Shown: positions 11,311 through 23,681, counted from the first letter of the stretch. The stretch: DNA of 64,000 bases from Margaritifera margaritifera (GCA_029931535.1 JAQPZY010001610.1:1178001-1242000); one strand, 5' to 3'. The notes: a model not told the origin generated them from the letters alone. Numbers and translations: made by a program.

Positions 11311-13596
11311 GTGCTGTTATACCCTATATACATATTGCAGTATTGTACTGATGTGCTGTTATACTCTATATACATATTGCAGTATTGTACTGATTTGCTG
11401 TTATACCCTACATATATATTGCAGTATTGTACTGATGTGCTGTTATACCCTACATACATATTGCAGTATTGTACTGATGTGCTGTTATACTCTATATACA
11501 TATTGCAGTATTGTACTGATGTGCTGTTATACCCTATATACATATTGCAGTATTGTACTGATGTGCTGTTATACCCTATATACATATTGCAGTATTGTAC
11601 TGATGTGCTGTTATACCCTACATACATATTGCAGTATTATACTGATGTGCTGTTATACCCTACATACATATTGCAGTATTGTAATGATGTGCTGTTATAC
11701 CCTACATACATATTGCAGTATTGTACTGATGTGCTGTTAGACCCTACATACATATTGCAGTATTGTAATGATGTGCTGTTATACCATACATACATATTGC
11801 AGTATTGTACTGATGATATGTATACTATATATACATATTGCAGTATTGTACTGATGTGCTGTTATACCCTATATACATACTGCAGTATTGTACTGATGTG
11901 CTGTTATACCCTACATACATATTGCAGTATTGTACTGATGTGCTGTTATACCCTACATACATATTGCAGTATTGTACTGATATGTATACTATATATACAT
12001 ATTGCAGTATTGTACTGATGTGCTGTTATACCCTACATATATATTGCAGTATTGTACTGATGTGCTGTTATACCCTACATACATATTGCAGTATTGTACT
12101 GATGTGCTGTTATACCCTACATACATATTGTAGTATTGTACTGATGTGCTCTTATACTCTATATACATATTGCAGTATTGTACTAATGTGCTGTTATACC
12201 CTATATACATATTGCAGTATTGTACTGATGTGCTGTTATACCCTATATACATATTGCAGTATTGTATTGATGTGCTGTTATACCCTACATACATATTGCA
12301 GTATTGTACTGATGTGCTGTTATACCCTACATACATATTGCAGTATTGTACTGATGTGCTGTTATACCCTACATACATATTGCAGTATTGTACTGATGTG
12401 CTGTTATACCCTATATACATATTGCAGTATTGTACTGATGTGCTGTTATACCCAACATACATATTGCAGTATTGTACTGATGTGCTGTTATACCCTATAT
12501 ACATATTGCAGTATTGTACTGATGTGCTGTTATACCCTACATACATATTGCAGTATTGTACTGATAATATGTATAATATATATACATATTGCAGTATTGT
12601 ACTGATGTGCTGTTATACCCTACATACATATTGCAGTATTGTACTGATGTGCTGTTATACCCTACATACATATTGCAGTATTGTACTGATATGTATACTA
12701 TATATACATATTGCAGTATTGTACTGATGTGCTGTTATACCCTACATACATATTGCAGTATTGTACTGATGTGCTGTTATACTCTATATACATATTGCAG
12801 TATTGTACTGATGTGCTGTTATACTCTATATACATATTGCAGTATTGTACTGATGTGCTGTTATACCCTATATACATATTGCAGTATTGTACTGATGTGC
12901 TGTTATACCCTATATACATATTGCAGTATTGTACTGATGTGCTGTTATACCCTACATACATATTGCAGTATTGTACTGATGTGCTGTTATACCCTACATA
13001 CATATTGCAGTATTGTAATGATGTGCTGTTATACCCTACATACATATTGCAGTATTGTACTGATGTGCTGTTAGACCCTACATACATATTGCAGTATTGT
13101 ACTGATGTGCTGTTATACCCTACATACATATTGCAGTATTGTACTGATGTGCTGTTATACTCTACATACATATTGCAGTATTGTACTGATGTGCTGTTAT
13201 ACCCTATATACATATTGCAGTATTGTACTGATGTGCTGTTATACTCTACATACATATTGCAGTATTGTACTGATGTGCTGATATACCCTATACATAGTGC
13301 AGTATTGTACTGATGTGCTGTTATACCCTACATACATATTGCAGTATTGTACTGATGTGCTGTTATACCCTACATACATATTGCAGTATTGTACTGATGT
13401 GCTGTTATACCCTACATACATATTGCAGTATTGTACTGATGTGCTGTTATACCCTACATACATATTGCAGTATTGTACTGATGTGCTGTTATACCCTACA
13501 TACATATTGCAGTATTGTACGGATGATATGTATACTATATATACATATTGCAGTATTGTACTACTGTGCTGTTATACCCTATATACATATTGCAGA
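11311..13596. repeat. 42-bp minisatellite, about 54 units, with higher-order structure
   Basis: The unit is 'gatgtgctgttataccctac', 'atacatattgcagtattgtact'. Point variants (ccc/tct, tac/tat) are interspersed, and a shorter divergent unit with 'gatatgtatactatatatac' occurs near 11815, 11980, 12563, 12688 and 13522. The rare variants gtaatg and gttagaccc occur as a pair at 11681/11736 and again at 13015/13070, 1334 bp apart. Long ORFs in several frames follow from the 42-bp unit. It is located in whirlin intron 6. Confidence 0.95.
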
Positions 13597-13599
13597 TGA

Positions 13600-14290
13600 T
13601 GATAATCAGTACTTATTATGCTGCACTTAGTTTTAAAGTTGAAATGTTAATAATATATACATTCTTATTAAAGAAAGTTTGAGGAAGAATTTTTAAGTAA
13701 ATAAATGAAAATCTATTGTAATTAAAAGATTCTCTAATGGAGTAAGTCACATATTAATTGTTATGGTATTGATACAGATTCTTTGTGTTTTTTGCTTGCT
13801 GGAGGGCCATTTGGCTAAGGCATATTATATATACAACATCTATCTGTAATAATTAACAATAACAGGAGGAGAGACTCTGTATGTATCCCATTGCACACAT
13901 GCCCATGAGGTCTAAAAGTATCCAGATGCTCTCTCTTGTATAGACATCAGCAGAAACAGATTTAATTTATTTAAAAAAATGTTCATTGTTGGGAGGATCG
14001 GGCTGCTGGTCCAGCCTATTGATACCCTCCCCTTAGTGTATGATAAAAAGATGTTAAACAGTACATTTCTATATACTGAATGTACATCATGCTGACGCTA
14101 ATATTTATAACTTGCCACAGTAGATAATAACAAGAATAACAACAACAATCTGTTACTCATGTATGGCTAATGTCCCCACTGGTAAAAACCCAAAGTGTGA
14201 ATTAGAATCATAACGTGAGTGTATATTAAATGGATGGTGTACATCTTTACATGGTCTCCTGATGTAACTGTCAAGACTGCGAAGATGTTA
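13600..14290. other. No gene seen
   Basis: AT-rich intronic sequence without recognisable coding or repeat structure. Confidence 0.4.
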
Positions 14291-14928
14291 AAAGATATTC
14301 AAACTATGACTGAAACAACCCATCTGTCAAACTAATTATTAAGGTCCCTGGGAAGCTTGAACTGTCCAGATTCTCTTGTTGAGATGAAGCTTCACAGACA
14401 ATTAACAATGTAATGCTATAGCAATCAATAATCATAATTCTAAGAATTATATGCAGATCATGCTCATTATTGAACTTGTCTGAGCTCTTGCTAAGATCAT
14501 ACTTAACAGCCAATTTGGCTGAAATCTAACAATAAATATGTAAGCTAGATTTTTCCCAAGGTTGTGCATTACCAATGCCAATGCTAATATGATCAAGGGT
14601 CAAAACTCTAAGAAACGTGCAGAACATGCTCATCATCCAACTCATCCAAGCTCTTTTTTGTGATAAAGCTTCACAGCCAATGTGGTCAAAATTTTATAAC
14701 ATATGTTGACACTATAGTGTTAACCAGGTTGTGCATTAGCAATGACTTTTGCTTAAAGTCAATCAAGGGCCATAACTCTAGGAATATGCCCATAATTATA
14801 TTCTTACAAGCCCTTGTTAAGATGAAGCCTGAAAGGCAAATCAGGCTGAAATCTAAAATTAAATGTGAAAGCTAGAGCATTCACGAGGTGTTCATCGGCA
14901 ATGGTTATCTATACTAAGAAGATTAATT
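14290..14928. repeat. Degenerate ~165-bp repeat, 3-4 copies
   Basis: Modules 'gatgaagcttcacagccaat', 'ggctgaaatctaaaa', 'gttgtgcattagcaatg', 'caagggtcataactctagga' and 'catgctcattattgaact' recur in the same order. A further partial copy is at 15250-15330. Confidence 0.65.
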
Positions 14929-15252
14929 CGCTATAATTTTATAAAAATATGAACCGAATGTGCTCATTGAATAATAATCTAAGCTATAACTTTATAAAAA
15001 TATGCACCGAATGTGCTCATTGAATAATAATTTAAGCTATAACTTTATAAAAATAAGCACCGAATGTGCTCATTGAATAATAATCTAAGCTATAACTTTA
15101 TAAAAATATGCACCGAATGTGCTCATTGAATAATAATCTAAGCTATAACTTTATAAAAATATGCACCGAATATGCTCATTGAATAATAATCTAAGCTATA
15201 ACTTTATAAAAATATGCACTGAATGTGCTCATTGAATAATAATCTAAGCTAT
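14929..15252. repeat. 53-bp tandem repeat, 6 units
   Basis: The string tgctcattgaataataat recurs every 53 bp (14961, 15014, 15067, 15120 and on) between copies of 'ctataactttataaaaatat'. The units are near-identical. Confidence 0.93.
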
Positions 15253-15844
15253 TGTAAAGATGAAGTTTCACAGCAAATTTGGTTCAAATCTAAAAATTAA
15301 ATGTTGATGCTAGAGCATTCACAAGGCAGATGGATGGATGGAAGCAGAGAAAGATGAAGACTATTTCTATTTCTACTGCTGCTACAACCAGCAATTTATT
15401 GCTCATCAAATTTGTATCTGACTATCATCAGGCAATTGATTTCAAATTTCAGAATACTGGTAAGCTCACTAAGGATGTCTCATAGTAATGGTTAATGTAC
15501 AGTTAGTGGTGAAAGGGATTTATAAAAAAAAATTATGATTCGCTGAGAATTCATACCTGATAACATTTTAATTTAACATTAGAAATTAGCTTCTGCAACC
15601 TCCTGAATTCAGCCCTCACAGAAAGACGATAAAATTTGTCTTTGACGTTTATACACCATACAGACTATAAAAATAGTATCTATGGGAAGTAACTCTTCCA
15701 AGATACTATTATAATTCCCCCCTCCAGTGTCAACTCTAGATGGCTACACATATACCAAATGTTCTTCAGTTTAAGCTTCAGCAATACATCAATGAGGATA
15801 CTAGCATTTGTTGGAAGGTGTTGGAGGGCCTACTCGTAATGTGA

Positions 15845-16480
15845 TTAAGTATTCTTGGAGAAACATAATTTATGATACAATGTCCTTTCTCTGTTAAATA
15901 CTTTACCCAACTGCATTAATATTAGAATAGGTACGAGAAGGAGGAAATGAGCATGAGCATCCAACCTCAACCTTGGTCCCCCTGTAGAGGACATTGTAGC
16001 ATGGATCCTCATGTGAAGTTTAAAACCACTCTCCCAATAAAAGGCAGTTGGAGGCAAGGTATATCCCCAAATTCCAACCCAAATGAATGACAAAGCATCC
16101 ACTTCCCAGGCTTCTGGGTTTGGTACCAATGACAAAGGTGGACAGTTTGGTTTCAAAAAGACTGACCCCAAAAAGCACAGATCCAATGGAAAATTTACAG
16201 GTGGTGTGAACACTCAAAGTCAACAGATACATCGAGATCAGAACACCAAGATCTGGTGATCTGACCCCCTGTTGTCAACAGAGGTAATAGATGACTACAG
16301 AAATGTTGGACATAATGAGGGAAACCTTCCTGCTGAGGAGATTCTGATAGGAATGAAAGGCATTAATTATGGCATTTATTTCCAAGATATTATGTGAAGA
16401 GCCCTCCCCTGCAGGCCCCAGGTGCCACAGATTGTAGTGAAGTAAGGCAAAAGATGGGCACCCCAACCATGTGTGCTGGT
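15845..16480 (-). pseudogene. DIRS-like (tyrosine recombinase) retrotransposon remnant, RNase H part
   Basis: Minus-strand translation over several frames gives HNILEINAIINAFHSY, KVSLIMSNISVVIYYL, QQGVRSPDLGVL, then FETKLSTFV and NPEAWEVDALSFIWVG. These follow the order seen in the RNase H and post-RNase H region of DIRS-type retrotransposons (a 'LE..A...A' block, 'MSDNTTVVAYI..QGG', then 'DP.AWAVDALS..W'). Frames shift at about 16,210-16,280, so the copy is dead. An RNase H acidic residue appears replaced by Asn in MSNISVV. Assignment rests on motif memory only. Confidence 0.6.
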
Positions 16481-18700
16481 GTTTGTACAGACTGTAAGTT
16501 GGAGGGTCTCAAGATGGACTCCTGCCTATAGTCATTCTCAGTTCAGAAATAGGTTGATCCAAGCCTTACGAAAATAAAGCAGCCTGGCTTCTACAGGGAT
16601 ATTATTGGAGGGCGGCAGTAGCAGAGTCACTGTTGTTCATTCTAAGGCTCATGGGAGAAGAAAATGGACATCGTCTCCTCTTTTTTTTGACTGCTTTTGG
16701 TACTGTGATGATCGTTTCCATCAAGATTGCTGGTGAGGGCAAAATGATTGCCATTGATTGGAACTTGTCCATTTGTCTTTCTGGCAACTGTTGTCACACC
16801 TTTGGGGCTGAGAATGACACGGTCAAAAAAAAGAATGAAAGGTCAAGGCAAACTAAAGAGAAAATTCTTGTGCAAACCTGCTTCCACATGTCCTTGATAT
16901 GGCCTCTGAACAGCAGAGAAAACAGAAAGGTGACAATCATGGCACCTTGAGTAAAGACAAGCGAATTAAACCTATCTCACTAAATCAAGGTTACATGAGG
17001 CAGTTAGGGCATTTGCTGCTGTGTCATGATCTGCACTGTCAACAACTTTTGCGATGTGGCATGTTGACTCCCAAGCATGATCATTACCTGCTTTCTCTGC
17101 AAGTCTGAAGATAGTAACTGAAGCCAAGTCAAACAAATACAAGGTCGCTACAATATTTCTCACCAACTTTGATGCTGCCTGAAACATTAAATGGTCTATT
17201 TTGTAGAAAAGTGGGGCAAACATAATTACTACCACAAGTCTTTGTCCAAACTTGAATCTTCTACATTATAGGTGCCTGAGTGAGTTCTGAACCAGCAGGC
17301 AGAGAATGATGCTGCCAGCTAGCTTTCTGACAAGGTTTTGGAGTAACCAGGGTCCCGAATCTTGTCCGACATATGATCAGTAATCTCATTGATCTTAAGA
17401 GATTGTGGGTTTGGTTTGGTTTGGTGGGAATAACACTATTTTTCAGCACATGATAGCCTATATATTTTTCAGCACATGGTGGCCTGTATATTACGTTGAG
17501 TCAGAACCTGGTAAAACCCTGGGAAGAACCACCGACCCACGGGAAGTTACTGGCAAGCTTTCACACATACAAACATTGGCTGAGCCAAAATTCGAACACA
17601 CACGGACATAAGTGAGATGACAGTAATCTGTAAAGGCGAGCACCTTAGATCACTCAGACACCTGAGGCCCCAAAAGAGATTCTGGGAACAGACAGAAAGA
17701 GGGATGGTCAACTTCATCATCTGTGCCATGACTCAGTATGCCCGATTCAAAGACAGCTGTCGTAGGTACTTAGCCAGATAAGATCCCATAGTAACGGGGG
17801 GGGGGGGGGGGCTCATAACAGGTAGAAGAGTAGAAGTAACATGTCATCAAAGGGCATGTTCTGGTATATGTCCACAGGATAAGAGATCAAAAGTGGACTT
17901 GTCATCTGAACTGATGGATATGCAACCAGTAGAACTTGAATTGTTGAGGAGCCAACAGGGCCGCAGGTGGGGGGCCGTATGCATGGACCAACCAAATGGT
18001 CATTGATGACAGAACATTCACTTGGTCTGCAACCTGACTCACTGTTACAACCAACATCTGATCAAAAGTAGTAATGGGTGGCCAGTTGGCTAGCTGGACA
18101 GATTGGTAAAGAGCTAAGATGGTTGAAGACAGCATACAAAGCTGGTGTGGAGGGTGAATAACTCTGGCAGCATCAGTAGAAAACCCCATGCACTGATACT
18201 TGTAGGCACTGGTGTCATGCTCTAGCATGATGTGTGAATCATGCCCATTGAGCTGCCAAAAGAAAGAGGAAGTTCTCCAATTACCTCCATGTAGAAAAGC
18301 AGGATGATATGTGAGAAAGAAAATCCCCTGAGCCAACATCTGCTTTGTGGTCTCTTGAATCAGTCATGTCATCTGTGATTAGATCAGTAAAATAGAAGGT
18401 GGCAATACATTTGAACCAATAGTATTCTATTCTTCCTGCTCCATTTATCCAAAAATGAAAGTTGCCAATGGCAAAATCTAAGAAATTTTACGAGAGGGAG
18501 GTGCCTAAGGAGCATCACCCATTATAATGGCAACTGACTCTGTGTTGGAATGAAGGCTCAGAACTTCAACATTTCAATGTCAAGCATTTTCCCCAACTTC
18601 CAATTGCTTTTGCAGAACCGTTGACCAAGACCCTTCTGACCAACTTGCACTGGCACTGCAAGGTTTAGATTTAGTACATTTAGAACACCTGAGGCAGATT
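16480..18700. other. Mosaic of decayed repeats, no intact gene
   Basis: Less AT-rich than its surroundings. Minus-strand ORFs of 145 codons (17902-18339) and 87 codons (16972-17235) may be further pieces of the same retroelement, but I could not match them firmly. A tRNA-SINE-like copy (17470-17672) and a run of about 16 G (17797-17812) lie within. Confidence 0.4.
17470..17672 (-). mobile_element. tRNA-derived SINE-like copy
   Basis: The minus strand starts GGGGCCTCAGGTGTC and continues TGAGTGATCTAAGGTGC (A-box-like), then GTGTGTTCGAATTTTGG (B-box-like), spaced as in a tRNA head. The body includes 'cttgccagtaacttcccgtg'. The family is recognised only in general terms. Confidence 0.5.
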
Positions 18701-19864
18701 TTGTGAGTGTCCTTTGGAAACCTGAATTTTCATCTAGTCACCACTGTGCTGATGTAATAACAATGAAAAACAACCAAGAAATGAAAAGAACTATAAAAAA
18801 GTGCAAACTGTAAACAAATTAAACCACCAAAGCTGTAACTTATGAAAATGTAAAGAAATTCAACAGTACCCACTATATATCAATGTTACAACAGAATGCA
18901 AACAGCTCAATGATGGATAATTAAGCAAAATTACCCATGAAAAACAAAAAAAAAGTTATCAATACCTAAAGCAAAGATAATTCAATTCAACAATATCAAC
19001 TCTGCAGGTGGACAATTGATATTTTCAGAGAAATGCTACAGATTTATGGAGGTATACATATGTATGTAGTAGTGTTTTACGGCACCTCAACACAAAAGTG
19101 GCTATGCAGTGCCAACATAGGATTAAGTTCGAAAAGTGGAAATATGAACTGCAGAAACCTTTAGAAAATTAAATCCTTCCAAAAACAAAAAAAATTAAGT
19201 ACAACAAGATAAAATATAAGAAGAAAAGATGTTAACATTCTGTAAAATGTATGTAAAATAAGACATAAAGATAACACATGTAAGATCCTTAAAACATGAG
19301 CTGAAGTTATACAGGTATTATGTTGCTTGTATTGTAAGCTTAAACCAAAGAACATCCAGTACAAGGGTAGCCACCTAGTGGCCATAAGAGGATTAATTAT
19401 AGCTTGGAAGAATTACTTCCCATAGATATTATTTTATAGTCTATGTTGTATATAGATATAAAAGACAAACTGTCATCTTTCTGGGTGGGCTGGATTTGGG
19501 ATGTAGCATAACTTAATTATTAACATTAATATGACTGAGTAACATATTTGATGGACGACCATTTTTCATCTTGCTTTGTAATGCTGATAATGCAGATAAG
19601 AGGATAAAGCCAGGATATACCCTTTTTCAAATTATAATACTTTGTCATAAAAATGTTCAATGATTCTGTAAATTTAGCATTTTTGCTAATAAAAAGTTCA
19701 GGATTTGATTAAATGGCAAAACTCATTTTGTATATATATGCTGCCATTAACAAGACCAAACTTCCTGGTAATTTAGTTACCATGCTAAATTTGTGAACAA
19801 TTTCTGCTTGAAAACATATCATGATCTACAGTTTAAAATGAATCTCAGTAATTACAGTTTGAAG
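18700..19864. other. No gene; part of a dispersed repeat
   Basis: The stretch at 19160-19390 ends 'ccacctagtggccataagag', resembling 'ccactaagtggccacgagg' near 31490-31510, so both may belong to one dispersed family. Otherwise featureless. Confidence 0.4.
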
Positions 19865-20712
19865 TATTATAACAGTCAAAGGTGTCACCTTTGTCTTTGT
19901 GTTGAGAAGTATTATAACAGTCAGAGGTGTCACACGTTTGTGTGTTAGGAAGTATTCAACAGTCAGACATGTCACCTTTTTCTCTGTGTTAAGAAATACT
20001 GTAACAGTCAGAGGTGTCACCTTTGTATGTGTGCTGAAAAGTATTATAACAGTCAGAGGTGTCACACCTTTGCCTGTGTGTTGAGCAGTATTATAACAGT
20101 CAGAAGTGTCACCTTTGTCTGTGTGTTGAGAAGTACTGTAACAGTCAGAGGTGTCACACCTTTGCCTGTGTGTTGATAATTATTCTAACAGTCAGAAGTG
20201 TCACACCTTTGTGTGTTGAGACGTACTGTTACAATCATAGGTGTCACACCTTTGCCTGTGTGTTGGGAAGTATTCCAAAAGTCAGAAGTGTCACCTTTGT
20301 CTTTGTGTTGAGGAGTACTGTAACAGTCAGAGGTGTCACACCTTTGTCTGTGTGTTCAGAACTATTGTAACAGTCAGAGGTGTCACCTTTGCCTGTGTGT
20401 TGAGAAGCATTATACCAGTCAAAGGTGTCACACATTTGCCCGTGTGTTGAGAAGTATTATAACAGTCAGAGGTGTCACTCATTTGCCTTTGTGTTGAGAA
20501 GTATTATACCAGTCAGAGGTGTCACACAATTGCCAGTGTGTTGAGAAGTATTATATCAGTCAGAGGTGTCACACCTTTGTCTTTGTGTTGAGACATATCA
20601 TACCAGTCAGAGATGTCACAACTTTGTCTTTGTGTTGAGAAGTATTATACCAGTCAGAGGTGTCACACATTTGTCTTGTGTTGAGAAGTATTATAACAGT
20701 CTGGGGTGTCAC
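19865..20712 (-). repeat. 45-47-bp minisatellite built on the exon 6 splice donor
   Basis: About 19 units abut whirlin exon 6. In gene orientation a unit reads 'cttctcaacacacaggcaaag' split as exon end, then 'gtgacacctctgactgttataata'. The first part is the same as the last ~21 bases of exon 6 (CTTCTCAACACACAGGCAAA then G), and the following GTGACA or GTGTGA repeats the donor. Units vary: some lose the AAAG|GT junction (20.62 and 20.67 kb), others keep it (20573-20574 and several beyond). Confidence 0.93.
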
Positions 20713-20922
20713 CTTTGCCTGTGTGTTGAGAAGTTCCAGCAAGGCCTCTACAAGCCCATTCACCATGATGTGACCCTCCTGGTATTGTCTGAGGTAGTGT
20801 CGCAGTCTACTTTGTTCTGTTGTGTTCAGGAAATGTTTGGCCTGTTCTTCAAGCATGTCCCACTTGGGTCTTACTGTGGTGGACAGCATCAGCTGTGAGC
20901 CAGCACCTTTGATGAAACTCGA
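20713..20922 (-). CDS. WHRN: Whirlin exon 6 (harmonin-N-like domain 2)
   Basis: 70 codons, phase 0 at both ends, residues 434-503. The acceptor is ttctcctctccag|TCG and the donor GCAAAG|GTGACA. It starts SSFIKGAGSQLMLSTT, matching the conserved 'YKGPAGSQVTLSS' lead-in of vertebrate whirlin. The helical domain follows: WDMLEEQAKHFLNTTEQ, LRHYLRQYQEGHIMVNGL and VEALLELLNTQAK. HN domains in this family bind short helical peptides of cytoskeletal or membrane partners. The donor is weak after +2 (GTGACA rather than GTAAGT). Immediately downstream is an array whose unit repeats the exon end and the donor; a copy with donor at 20573-20574 would lengthen the exon in frame. Confidence 0.95.
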
Positions 20923-20999
20923 CTGGAGAGGAGAAAAAATGACATTTCACATGAATAAAAATGACATTTCACATGAATATTACAGATATAACAAAAAGC

Positions 21000-21405
21000 T
21001 TTAAAATGAACATAAACTAGAGCTGGAATTGGATAACCTCAAACCATACTGATTATGATTTGAAGATACGTGATTACTTATTGGTATACTGTTAGATGCA
21101 ACCCATACAATTGAAAATATTGAGCTCAGAAATATATATCAATGTTTATAATTGGATCACTGGAGCTTGACAACACAGTGTATTCATAAAACTTTTCTAT
21201 AAACATAAAAAGGTTTTATGATAATTTTTCATTCGTGGTCATATTCCATTCACCCCAGAATGTTCAAGGCTTTTGCAATGTAAATTTGTGACACTTATAA
21301 AGTATGGCCACAAGTCAATATATTCCTGCGAGGGTGACAGTCCTTGATCGATCATGGGCTACTGTCATCCATCTTGCAATTTACAATCATAAGTACTTCT
21401 GTATT
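21000..21405. other. No gene seen
   Basis: Intron 5 sequence upstream of exon 6 with no recognisable element. Confidence 0.4.
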
Positions 21406-21640
21406 AGAGCAACGGTGGCTCAGTGGTTAATGTGCTTGATTCATGACCGAAAGGGTGCAGGTTTGAATCCTACCATCGGACCAGCCTGGATCAGCTACCA
21501 TGATGTGTCCTTGGGCAAGGCACTTTACTCCAATTACCCTGACACTAAATAACCTACTTGTGTTGCTGTACCACAAAACACCAACCCCAACATCCCCCAC
21601 AAAAAAAGCTTCTGTAAAAATAAATAAAAGATCTCTAAAG
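21406..21640 (+). mobile_element. tRNA-derived SINE
   Basis: The A-box-like TGGCTCAGTGG at 21416-21426 and B-box GGTTTGAATCC at 21460-21470 have tRNA spacing. They are followed by the conserved body TGTGTCCTTGGGCAAGGCAC (about 21504) and an A-rich 3' end near 21600-21690. The same body occurs in the copy at 58270. Confidence 0.8.
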
Positions 21641-22025
21641 ACAAAGAACATATTAAAACTAAACAAAATGTTCAAGACAAATTATTGAAATAGTTATTGA
21701 CCAAAACATCAGCTAGATGGTTGGGGCCTGCGCACCCCTTCAAGGGAAATCCATTTTAACACCATGGTGGCAGTTTTAACATGACGAGAGCCAGGACCCT
21801 TTTAGGGTGAATTGAATGCATACTGTCCACATTAATGGGGGAAAAAAATGGGATACAATTAATGAAGCCCATGTAAAAGGAGTTCTCTCAGTCCACTAGT
21901 GAACTCATCTGAATTAATACCTTTCTTGATGCAGCACCAGGCACCTTTCACGACACCATTCAAAACAAACTTAATCTCCTGGGCTGGCACAAGATCTCTC
22001 TGACCCTGTACATGACTTCCAAAAC

Positions 22026-22126
22026 TCTGACCCTGTACTCTGACCCTGTACTCTGACCCTGTACTCTGACCCTGTACTCTGACCCTGTACTCTGACCCTG
22101 TACTCTGACCCTCTCTGACCCTGTAC
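22026..22126. repeat. 13-bp tandem repeat, about 8 units
   Basis: The unit is tctgaccctgtac. The array is bracketed by two copies of 'tctctgaccctgtacatgac' plus 'ttccaaaactct', so it probably grew inside a duplicated segment. Confidence 0.93.
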
Positions 22127-22139
22127 ATGACTTCCAAAA

Positions 22140-22817
22140 CTCTTAACATTAAAGATCTTAATGGTGATAATAAGATAATGGCTGGAAAAGAGATAACACT
22201 ATTTGGTAATCTTGGTAATCACCATCTGGTAATCTCACTAGCTGTAAATCTGGTAATTATGTTCTGGTAATCTCACTACCTGCCAATCTGGTGATTTTAT
22301 TATCTGGTAATGCAGGTGATACATTATTATATGTACCATAAATTCTGTTTGTTTTCGGATGGCAAAAAAAAATTATTTTTGCTGTTGGAAAACATATTTA
22401 ATATAGTATCTGACAACAAATGAACAAACAATTCAAGCAAAAGCAACCAAATCACCAATGTACCCCTTAATTCACTCATCAAAGTAATGATTAAAACTTT
22501 ATGTGTAAATTAAAGAATGAAAACATTCTACATGTATTTTCACACCATAAAAATGTCCAGTTTTGTTTAATTTATTTCAGTCCACAACAAAATGCAAGAA
22601 TAATAAAAACACACATGAAGCTAAAAATCCACCTTGTTTCAATCTCCTAACATCAATCATCTACTATCCATGAAAATTTGCATAAATATAACTTGGACTG
22701 GTCTCCAAGTTTGTCTCAGAGACTCAGGCTGGTCTCTGAATTTGTAAATGAATTTGTTTTTAAAAAAATGAAGAAAACAGATATGATATGTTGAATTGTA
22801 ATTTTTAATACATCTAA
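22140..22817. other. No gene; short TGGTAATCT repeats
   Basis: Between 22200 and 22320 the string tctggtaat(ct) recurs loosely. The rest is AT-rich and non-coding. Confidence 0.4.
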
Positions 22818-22821
22818 TTAA

Positions 22822-23681
22822 CCCTTTACCTCAAATAAGCACTTTTGGACACCTCTACCCCATTCTCATGGAAGCGCTATTGGACACCTCCATCAGATTT
22901 TCATACAAGCGTGTTTGGATGCATGTGCACCATCTGCATGGAAGTGTGTTTCAACGCCTACAGGAAACATCAGCTATTTTTAGCTGGTTTTCATAGCGAC
23001 ACCTTCAGGGAAACCCCATATTAGAAACTACAGGCATCGAGGTAAATGACCATTGCGTCACATCACGTGGTTGCTATTTAAGATATAGTCATAATCTGCT
23101 TTTTAAAGTAACTAATTCGGATTCTCTACTCTCCAAAATGGAGGCCGCGGATTCCGTTCACCACTTTTTTGAGTTTGGATTATTAAAATTATGACTACAA
23201 AGGCTTCAATAAGATCTAGGTTCTGATATTGATGTAGGCAACACTGATTTTTGATAATTTATCAAATTTGGATGACTTATTGATACAGATGGAAACAATA
23301 AATTGGCAAATTTAGAGGTTGAGAAAGGTCAGATACAGTTGACCACACAGTATCACTGACTTGACAGTAGGCGAGTTCTATCAAGATTTTACTGATATAC
23401 AAAATTCTTCAGTGAAAAATTATGATACAACAATATAGATCAAATTCTTTTACTTCTAAACCTATCTATAGATAACAGGTATGTACAAAAAAGGTAAAAG
23501 GGTTCAAATTTATGTTGAACTCAACATATACTACACTGGTATAAATTTCACAGGCAGGTCTATGCACACAGAGTCAATTAGGTAACAGGTGTTCTATTTA
23601 TAGCGCACTGCACTGTGTGGCTTGGGCACATGACATATTGACAGCTTACACAGCAACAGACGCTTATAATGAGGTAAAGGG
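22822..23681. mobile_element. piggyBac-type element, internally deleted
   Basis: The left end is TTAA|CCCTTTACCTCAAATAAGC (22818 on). The right end, read inward, is CCCTTTACCTCATTATAAGC, preceded by TTAT, a one-base decay of the TTAA duplication. A plus-strand ATG in GGAGGCCGCGGATTCC context (about 23138) and an acidic stretch near 23225 (SDIDVGNTDF, then a frame break) look like the N-terminus of a lost transposase. 860 bp; non-autonomous. Confidence 0.7.

Noticed and set aside
17902..18339. 145-codon minus-strand ORF as a reverse transcriptase thumb
   Set aside because: Some similarity in order and position to the DIRS-like remnant was suspected, but no catalytic or conserved motif is clear enough, so it is listed only as possible mosaic.
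21406..21480. Functional tRNA gene
   Set aside because: A- and B-boxes are present, but the segment lacks a clean cloverleaf and is followed by a SINE body also found at 58270.
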